From positions 5,946,943 through 6,010,942 of the forward strand of contig NW_006499364.1 of NCBI RefSeq assembly GCF_000471905.2: a DNA stretch of 64,000 nucleotides, read 5' to 3'. This stretch comes from Amborella trichopoda (taxonomy: Eukaryota > Streptophyta > Magnoliopsida > Amborellales > Amborellaceae). Positions 59,401 to 64,000 of this stretch are shown here, piece after piece (the first letter of the stretch is position 1; each line of letters opens with the position of its first letter). A program made the position numbers and the translations under genes. The notes below the pieces were generated by a model. The model searched no databases and was not told where the DNA came from. It saw only the letters and a list, made by a program, of their open reading frames with translations.

Positions 59401-60791
59401 TTTCTTTTTATTTAGGAAAGGAGTGACAATATCCCTGGTTCCAGTCCAAACCAGTCAAACTGGCAAAACTTGTCTAGTACTTATTGCTTACACCATTGGT
59501 AGGAGCTATCATATGAGGAAACATTCAGTTTCTAGAGCCCTGCTCTAGTTTGGTGATTCCTGATCAGAGTCATGAAATTTGTTAATATGAACGATTTTGC
59601 GCCTCACTAAAATTTTATGACAGTACCCATTGTGTAAAGAATTTGTGGAGTGCCTAAGACTGATTATTACCATATTCCCTGTGGTTTGAAAATTATTGAA
59701 TTACTTCTGAATACCAAATTGGTTGATTTTTATTGACTTTTTACCTAGATAATGTTTCTGACTGTTATGATCACCTTAGTTGGGCCATGGACATGTAGAT
59801 TTGCCTGTCCAGTAGATATTAATGCCTTGGGATGTAGAAACTCAACACGTTCAACTCTTATGTGTACATGGCCATGTATAGCACATTATGTTAATTTCTC
59901 TCTGTAGATTGCCATTGATTTAAATAGCTCAGCAAATTTCAGCTGGTGGCTATGTACAGATCATATAACTACAGTTATAATCTGAAACAAGAATGTCTTG
60001 GAGATCTTTTTCATTATCCGTGTACAAACATGTTGATGAGGTACCTTCCAAACATGATGGTCAGTTCTATTATAATGCTTATAATGGGGATGATGCTTCT
60101 CTATATAGTAATTTTTATCTGGGTGTGATGTCTCATTTGATGAGTCTCGATGTTTCACTGGGTAACACCCAGCCTATCTGATTGCTTTCTTTCTGTGAAT
60201 ATTTTTGAACTTCCTCGGTCCATGATGAGCCCATACAGCTCATGCTTAGATGTGTGCACCGAAACTTCAGTATTGTGGAGTGCTTATTGGGTAGCTTATA
60301 GTATATTTAATGTTGAAATAGTAAGGACTGATTAACCGGAGCTAGCTCCTTATTGACTTGAGAGTGACACTTCTGATTTTTTCCCATCATCTGATTGTTC
60401 ATAATGCAGAAACCTCTCCATATTTTATAGCATAGGTGTTGACTTTCTTTATGATTAGATACTGTCATGCTTGTGCATACTCTTTGTTCATCAATTACCC
60501 TTTCTTTTTTTATCACAAATTTTGGGCCTCTTGAAACAATCGTTAATCTGCTTCAAGCAATTTAACCTATGAATGTAAGTTTTTGGGATTTTGATTATTT
60601 CGGGTTTAATATATTTGGCATGTGACAATTAATGCACACAACGCTTATGTTTTCAGGTTCGTGCCACTCCTGGCCATACATTGGGTTGTGTTACCTACAT
60701 TACAGGAGAAGGCCCTGATCACCCTTACCCTAGAATGGCCTTCACTGGGGATGCTCTTTTAATAAGAGGCTGTGGTAGGACAGATTTCCAG
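45096..60791 (+). CDS. ETHE1: Persulfide (sulfur) dioxygenase ETHE1, exons 1-4, 3' end outside window
   Basis: The family oxidises glutathione persulfide to sulfite and glutathione in the mitochondrial matrix, using one Fe(II), and clears sulfide produced by cysteine breakdown. Four exons (45096-45329, 48827-48955, 49137-49244, 60657-60791), all phase 0 with GT/AG borders, encode 202 residues. Residues 1-36 look like a mitochondrial transit peptide (Ser/Leu-rich, Lys/Arg, no acid before residue 30). The conserved domain starts at [14 protein letters not shown]. The metallo-beta-lactamase motif THVHADH has His108, His110, Asp112 and His113; PGHT gives His164; FTGD gives Asp189. By homology to human ETHE1 the iron ligands would be His108, His164 and Asp189. 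CGRTDF (196-201) is the family's substrate-loop motif. Plant ETHE1 has about 290 residues, so some 90 C-terminal residues (YPAHDY region) are missing here and must lie beyond 64000. No stops or frameshifts occur in the exons; the gene looks intact. Met37 could serve as an alternative start without the transit peptide. Confidence 0.93.
45330..45935 (+). other. ETHE1 intron 1, 5' part
   Basis: T-rich intron sequence. At about 45560-45612 the 21-bp unit CAGATGAATTCTGAATCCCTT is repeated a little over twice. Intron 1 as a whole spans 45330-48826 (3497 bp). Confidence 0.8.
45936..47090 (-). mobile_element. RTE-type LINE fragment in intron 1, antisense
   Basis: On the minus strand this reads as the reverse transcriptase region of plant RTE LINEs: the 'KALGPDDIPIEVWKCMGE' type segment near 46980-46920, '[10 protein letters not shown]' near 46860, and the catalytic FVDDIV near 46055. 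It has many stops and contains an internal 266-bp tandem duplication. Both ends of the LINE are missing here. Intron insertion against the gene's direction is the usual tolerated orientation. Confidence 0.8.
46337..46868. repeat. 266-bp tandem duplication inside the LINE fragment
   Basis: Unit 1 is 46337-46602 and unit 2 is 46603-46868, both starting CATGTGGAGGTC and ending GCATCTGGCATT or GCATCCGGCATT. A hand comparison finds about ten substitutions and no indels, so roughly 96% identity. The duplication is much younger than the LINE copy it lies in. Confidence 0.95.
47091..48826 (+). other. ETHE1 intron 1, 3' part
   Basis: No element recognised, apart from a 40-bp tandem duplication at 48121-48200 (AGTTACAGAAGCTCCTTCAA and following). 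The open frame 47526-47750 has no known motif. The intron ends in CCCAG at 48826. Confidence 0.6.
48827..48955 (+). CDS. ETHE1: ETHE1 exon 2 (43 codons)
   Basis: Starts [12 protein letters not shown] after AG and ends GTGLIK before GTAAGT. It contains the metal-binding THVHADH motif (protein residues 107-113). Confidence 0.95.
49137..49244 (+). CDS. ETHE1: ETHE1 exon 3 (36 codons)
   Basis: Starts [14 protein letters not shown] after TTTTAG and ends FGNMFLE before GTTAGG. Separated from exon 2 by a normal 181-bp intron. It reads straight across from exon 2 and into exon 4 in the order of the Arabidopsis protein. Confidence 0.93.
49245..49671 (+). other. ETHE1 intron 3, 5' part
   Basis: Unique-looking intron sequence with no recognised element. 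Intron 3 as a whole spans 49245-60656 (11,412 bp). Confidence 0.7.
49945..50323 (-). mobile_element. RTE LINE 3' end, copy A
   Basis: On the minus strand the 105-codon frame 50314-49997 is the C-terminus of an [22 protein letters not shown], then [11 protein letters not shown] and GRPKKT. The element ends in the (ATGATG)n tail usual for RTE at about 49945-49970. It is cut off at the duplication join, so only ~380 bp remain. Confidence 0.85.
50394..50421. repeat. (CA)n microsatellite
   Basis: About 14 CA dinucleotides within unit 2 of the tandem duplication. The matching tract in unit 1 (about 49744-49769) is interrupted by G. Confidence 0.9.
50579..51150 (-). mobile_element. RTE LINE 3' end, copy B
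   Basis: Same part as copy A but extending further upstream on the minus strand, to the segment before 'IPLKL' and the 'RPALLYG'-like step (here [12 protein letters not shown]). The tail is (ATG)n at 50579-50600. Several frame breaks are present. This is the original copy; copy A arose from it by tandem duplication. Confidence 0.85.
51151..53030 (+). other. ETHE1 intron 3, unassigned part
   Basis: No gene. At about 51675-51790 a short repeat of the type GGATCAAGATCCCTTTTTGT and GGATCAAGATTC occurs about four times. The rest may include the 5' region of the following gypsy fossil. Confidence 0.45.
54985..55936. mobile_element. Fold-back DNA element with GC-rich ends and an internal AT-rich satellite
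   Basis: About 950 bp inserted in the gypsy reverse transcriptase region. The left end (GGAGGCCTGCCTAGGGGGGG, then CCGCTTAGGAGGGCGC) and the right end (CCCCCTAGGCGGTCGCC, GGGCGGCCGCCTAG, GCCTAGGCG) are GC-rich and face each other, as in plant elements with GCCTAGGCGG-type subterminal repeats. Its centre is a four-copy AT-rich array. No transposase, so it is non-autonomous. Superfamily uncertain (hAT-like possible); no clean target duplication. Confidence 0.6.
55125..55735. repeat. ~143-bp higher-order AT-rich tandem repeat, four copies
   Basis: The anchor ACATGCAAAA falls at 55191, 55251, 55335, 55395, 55477, 55536, 55620 and 55679. Spacings of ~60 and ~84 alternate, so two sub-units (one with TTCGTAGTTATTATTTTTGG, one with TTTTCGATAAATTA) make up each ~143-bp unit. 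Confidence 0.92.
56181..57670 (+). other. ETHE1 intron 3, unassigned part
   Basis: No gene or element recognised with confidence. Open frames are short and carry no known motif. Confidence 0.4.
57675..58050 (+). repeat. Three diverged copies of an ~80-bp intron repeat
   Basis: Segments around 57682, 57836 and 57966 share TTTAACCTCTTGCAGGAAGG, CTTAACAGTTTATCCT and AATGGAG words, spaced about 130-155 bp apart. Origin unknown. Confidence 0.65.
58051..60656 (+). other. ETHE1 intron 3, 3' part
   Basis: No gene. A GA-rich patch at 58895-59060 (GAGAGAGGAAGAGAGGGAGA type) is the main feature. The remainder is ordinary AT-rich intron, ending TTTTCAG at 60656. Confidence 0.6.
60657..60791 (+). CDS. 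ETHE1: ETHE1 exon 4 (45 codons)
   Basis: Starts [19 protein letters not shown] after TTTTCAG and ends GCGRTDFQ before GTTAAT. It supplies the second and third metal ligands (His164 in PGHT, Asp189 in FTGD). The donor region is tandemly duplicated 75 bp downstream. Confidence 0.95.
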
Positions 60792-60905
60792 GTTAATATC
60801 TAGAAACTTCAAAATAAATGTTGTTAAATATGTTTGTGGAATTTTAAAGCTCTTCCAGGTTTCCAGGTTAATATCTAGAAACTTTAAAATAAATGTTGTT
60901 TAAAT
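60785..60905 (+). repeat. 75-bp tandem duplication over the exon 4 donor site
   Basis: TTTCCAGGTTAATATCTAGA at about 60786 recurs at about 60861, followed by AAACTT(C/T)AAAATAAATGTTG in both. The first copy contains the end of exon 4 and its splice donor; the second lies in intron 4. Confidence 0.9.
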
Positions 60906-61660
60906 ACCTTCACGGAACTTTAAAACTATTTACCCAAAAAAAACGGAACTTTAAAATTCTTTAGGGCTTGTAGATTTTGGCTTTTTACATCAATGTTTTG
61001 TGTATTATGAGGTTAACAATTGCTTTGAAGTGATTGCACAGATCATCAGAAAGTTGTGAGAGCAATATAGATATGCCTCACTCCAACATCATTGTGTTGC
61101 TGCGGTCAGATCATTTTTGCCAGTGTTTTCTCCAAAATCTATGACTCTTCAATCCGTGCTTTAGTTGGAGTTTACTGTGTTCTACATTTGCACCATACTT
61201 GAAACAACTAATTTGTCCTATTACAATCTAATTTTATGGTTTCAGGAACCAATGTGTATCCGATATGTGTTGTTGTTTGGTGTTCTACATCTACATGAAT
61301 GTCGTTCTCCACTTCATGAAATGCAAATCAACATGCTTTTTATTAATTAAAGAAAATGCCTGGTTATACAGGTACCATCAAATTGTACTAAAGTTGACCT
61401 ATGCGTGTGTAATCTAGAGTAGGATGTAATCGAACTGCTGTTAATATACTAAATGAATTAGACAACAGAAAGGATAAAGATTCTCAACATATATATATCC
61501 CAAAGACATGTACACTAGCATATAAATGCGCAAACAGCCACCCCTCAGACTCAACTTTGTTGACGTAGACAATGAGGGACAATAATTGATGATATTGACA
61601 AACTTCTATAGGCAGCTGTAACTTAGAAACGCATCTAAATGAGATTACAAAGAATAGATT
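60906..61660 (+). other. ETHE1 intron 4, no feature
   Basis: AT-rich intron. I looked for the missing ETHE1 exons (EGSS, LYPAHDY and PANMVCG type segments) here and did not find them. Confidence 0.5.
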
Positions 61661-63350
61661 CTGATGCAGGAGGACATGGCCCGTACGTTTTATTATTTCT
61701 ATTTATTTAATTTTAAGGACATGGGTGATTTTCATTCATTTCTATTGGTTAATTTAGGGATTAAATGTATAGAGAAATTAGGAGAACCAGGATTTTCATG
61801 TGGGAGTCCTAAAAAGGGAGGTCTTACAGAGGTTAATATCAAGGGCGAGGAGTCAGAAAATTTTAGGAATCAAAGAGGGAGTATAGAGGTAAAATAAAGA
61901 GGGGGTTTTTAGTTTCTAACTTTAGTTGAGAGATTTTATTGTATTTCTAGTTTAACTAGCGCAAAGTCAATGAAGCGAATCAAAATTCAATCACAATGAT
62001 GAAGCAGATTTAGTGCAAATTGATCCATCTCACAACCAGGGGAGAGCCAATTTCACTGTGTGTGAGGATCAAGGTAAGTTTATATTTTCAATTTGAATCA
62101 TCCTCCTTTAGTCCCATGGATGGTCCTATGTTGATGAGGATCCTAGAGATGATCTGACTCATAAAGAAGAAGCTGGTATTTTTTATTGTCAACCGATTTT
62201 TGATGAAGAAACCTTGGATGATGATAAAGAAGTTGGAGATTCTATCTATGATGAAGAACATGCTGCAGATCATGATGAGGACAAGCTTGATGGGTTTTTG
62301 AGTTGGGTTAGGGTTCTTCAAGTTGTAGAGGAGAAGAATTTTATGGGTTTAGAACATTGGAATCAGGGTGGCGTAGAGGAAGCATAGTAGATCGTTAACC
62401 CACTATTCGTGGCCCTTGATTTGAGATAGGAAGTAGCTGTTGGGGATGTTGAAGACAGCTAGGAAGAAGAATTTGAAAAACCAGGAGGAAACCTAGGTCT
62501 TGAAGTTGGGAAGATTTAGATAGTAGATGAGCTGATTTGAGCATTGTACCTTTGATAGGCCATAACTTTCCATTTGAAACTTAGAATCGTTAATTATTTG
62601 TACTTGTTGGAAAGCTTATCCAAAGCTGTAAGACATCTAAAGTTCCTAAGCACTTGTTTTGCCCCACTGATTTTGTCGAAAAAAACCATTAAAGTTCCGA
62701 AAGGGCCTCTGAAGTTTTTTGAAGTTTTTAGTGCCTAAAATAAAGGGTATTGTTTGATAAGTTCATATAAATTCTTCAATATACAAATCTAGATCCCCTT
62801 CTTGAAGACTTACGATACCAGAAAAGAAGAAGAAGATTAAAGAAGATGGTGGATTTGGTGCAAGACTCATCTTAGGCCACTTCAAAATTTGAGGACGAGT
62901 TTTCTCTATCTGATACATGAACAATTGGCTTGTATTTTTAATTATTTAATTTTAGGCACCTGTTTTTTATTACTTTTATTGGTTATATGAGGATCAAATT
63001 GGATTTTAATTTATTATAATGGGATAGGCTAGTGAAATCTTTATTTCCTTAATTTTAGGATTTTTTTAGAGTCCTAATTTTATGGGATTTCCTATTTTGA
63101 TGGGATTTTGTAGAGAAAGTAAAAGAATTAGGGTATTTCATGTAAGAGATCTAACAGGTTGGGGCTCTTAGGGAGTTGCATGACTATCAAGAGAGAGGAG
63201 TCCAAATTTTTTAAGAATTAAAGAGGGAGTGCATGGCTGAGAGTAAAGAGGGGTTTAGTTTATAGATAAGAAGTTCAATGGGGAGATTTTTAAAGTTTTT
63301 TTCCTTTTATAGCTGCAGATTTTATTGTATTTATGGTTTAACCATTCCAG
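61660..63350 (+). mobile_element. Decayed Ty3/gypsy fragment with LTR-like direct repeats, in intron 4
   Basis: Segments at about 61690-61960 and 62930-63345 are diverged direct repeats (ATTTAATTTTA(A)GG, then AATTAAAGAGGGAGT, TAAAGAGG and AGATTTTATTGTATTT). Between them an acidic Asp/Glu-rich stretch (about 62120-62290) and a FEDEF-like segment before the second repeat (about 62885-62900), typical for the end of gypsy coding regions, suggest a much deleted element. It is broken, mostly lost, and old. Confidence 0.5.
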
Positions 63351-63382
63351 AGCCATTAAAGCCTGGATTGTCGGCTTCCTCT

Positions 63383-64000
63383 TTTTTTAAGAGAAGGTTA
63401 ACTTTAATAAAATGAAAAGTACAAGTACAAAAATGTTCTCCCACACAGGGGAGCACTATACATAAATTCACCCGAAGAGTGAGGGAAATGCGAAAATTGT
63501 ATACATCCATGGCTTCCAAAAGAATGAAGGTGGAAATTGAGTGAGACCCTAAATCAGGTGGGTCCACCAACATTAGGACTTGATGCACCTTCCTTAGCAA
63601 GGGTCCACGAAGTTGTGACTGACCTGATGATCCCAAAAATCTCGTCGAAGATATGGGCTAGTCTCCACGGGTGGGCTGCCTTTCCTGAGGCCCGGGAGAT
63701 GACACTTTTACACCAGCTGGGATTGAATGCCCTTAATCCCTCAAGCAAAGCCAAAGCTTCTGGCATGGTGCTATCAGCAAAGCCAATCGCTTTAGAGAAG
63801 GAAAGGAAAGAATTGCCCGCATGGTCTCTGAATATGCCCCTATTCCAGCTGGCCCAGGGTTGCCAAGGGAGGAACCATTGAAATTAAGCTTAAGTTAGCC
63901 TGGTTCAGGTGGCTGCCATCTAACAGCAGAACTCACCCTGGGTGTGGTAAGATGGCACAGCGCCTGCCAATTAATTGAAACATCCACTGATGAAAAGTAC
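63383..64000 (-). mobile_element. L1-type LINE 3' end (RNase H domain), running out of the window
   Basis: On the minus strand the pieces read LNFNGSSLGNPGPAGIG (about 63890-63840), 'MPEALALLEGLRAFNPSW' (63766-63713) and a 'WRLAHIFDEIFGIIRS' segment (about 63680-63630). These are the RNase H domain at the end of plant L1 ORF2. A ~150-bp 3' untranslated part follows, ending with an A-run on the minus strand (T-run at 63383-63391). A few stops and frame changes are present. The 5' remainder lies beyond the right edge. Related to, but not the same copy as, the LINE at 1.6-4.6 kb. Confidence 0.8.

Noticed and set aside
63537-63881. 114-codon + strand frame
   Set aside because: Antisense shadow of the LINE RNase H domain that reads on the minus strand.
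60792-64000. Remaining ETHE1 exons inside the window
   Set aside because: Segments resembling the conserved C-terminal parts (EGSS, YPAHDY, PANMVCG) could not be found on the + strand; they most likely lie beyond 64000.

Overview
The window is nuclear DNA of a flowering plant with a large, repeat-rich genome. The evidence is a plant-type ETHE1 gene with GT/AG introns, two lineages of Ty1/copia elements, Ty3/gypsy remains, L1- and RTE-type LINEs, and several families of MITE-like fold-backs. The very long introns suggest a woody magnoliid or basal-eudicot-like genome, but that is only a guess. It is a draft assembly with two N gaps (12017-12203 and 25604-25623). I recognise one host gene; almost everything else is transposon-derived or unclassified non-coding DNA.

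Host gene: exons 1-4 of a mitochondrial persulfide (sulfur) dioxygenase, ETHE1/GLY3, lie on the + strand at 45096-45329, 48827-48955, 49137-49244 and 60657-60791. All four are in phase 0 and carry the metal-binding residues of the metallo-beta-lactamase fold. Roughly the last 90 codons are not seen and should lie beyond the right edge. Intron 3 is 11.4 kb and has grown by insertion: tandemly duplicated RTE LINE 3' ends, a broken Ty3/gypsy copy, and, inside that copy's reverse transcriptase region, a fold-back element holding its own AT-rich satellite. Intron 1 holds a second RTE fragment with an internal 266-bp tandem duplication.

Left part (1-16 kb): an antisense L1 LINE remnant (1.6-4.6 kb), fold-back and tandem repeats (5.0-6.0 kb), an LTR-like non-coding block (6.3-9.7 kb) ending in pyrimidine tracts alternating with GC-rich hairpins, and several MITEs (11.17-11.45, 13.66-14.00, 14.37-14.88 kb).

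Middle (16-45 kb): an Ale/Retrofit-type copia fossil on the minus strand, split in its gag region by a 4.3-kb LTR-like block (20.1-24.4 kb) with three successive tandem arrays; an LTR-like block at 27.7-31.3 kb with a 77-bp hairpin repeat, a ~190-bp repeat and another CT/hairpin array; and a copia element with paired ~2.6-kb LTRs (31.3-40.8 kb). Right edge (61-64 kb): a decayed Ty3/gypsy fragment and the 3' part of another L1 LINE.

The most unusual pattern is that arrays in three separate LTR-like blocks are built from units whose GC-rich cores are self-complementary. The stem sequence changes from unit to unit while many pairings are kept, which suggests selection for, or generation through, secondary structure. 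No tRNA, rRNA or CRISPR was seen.
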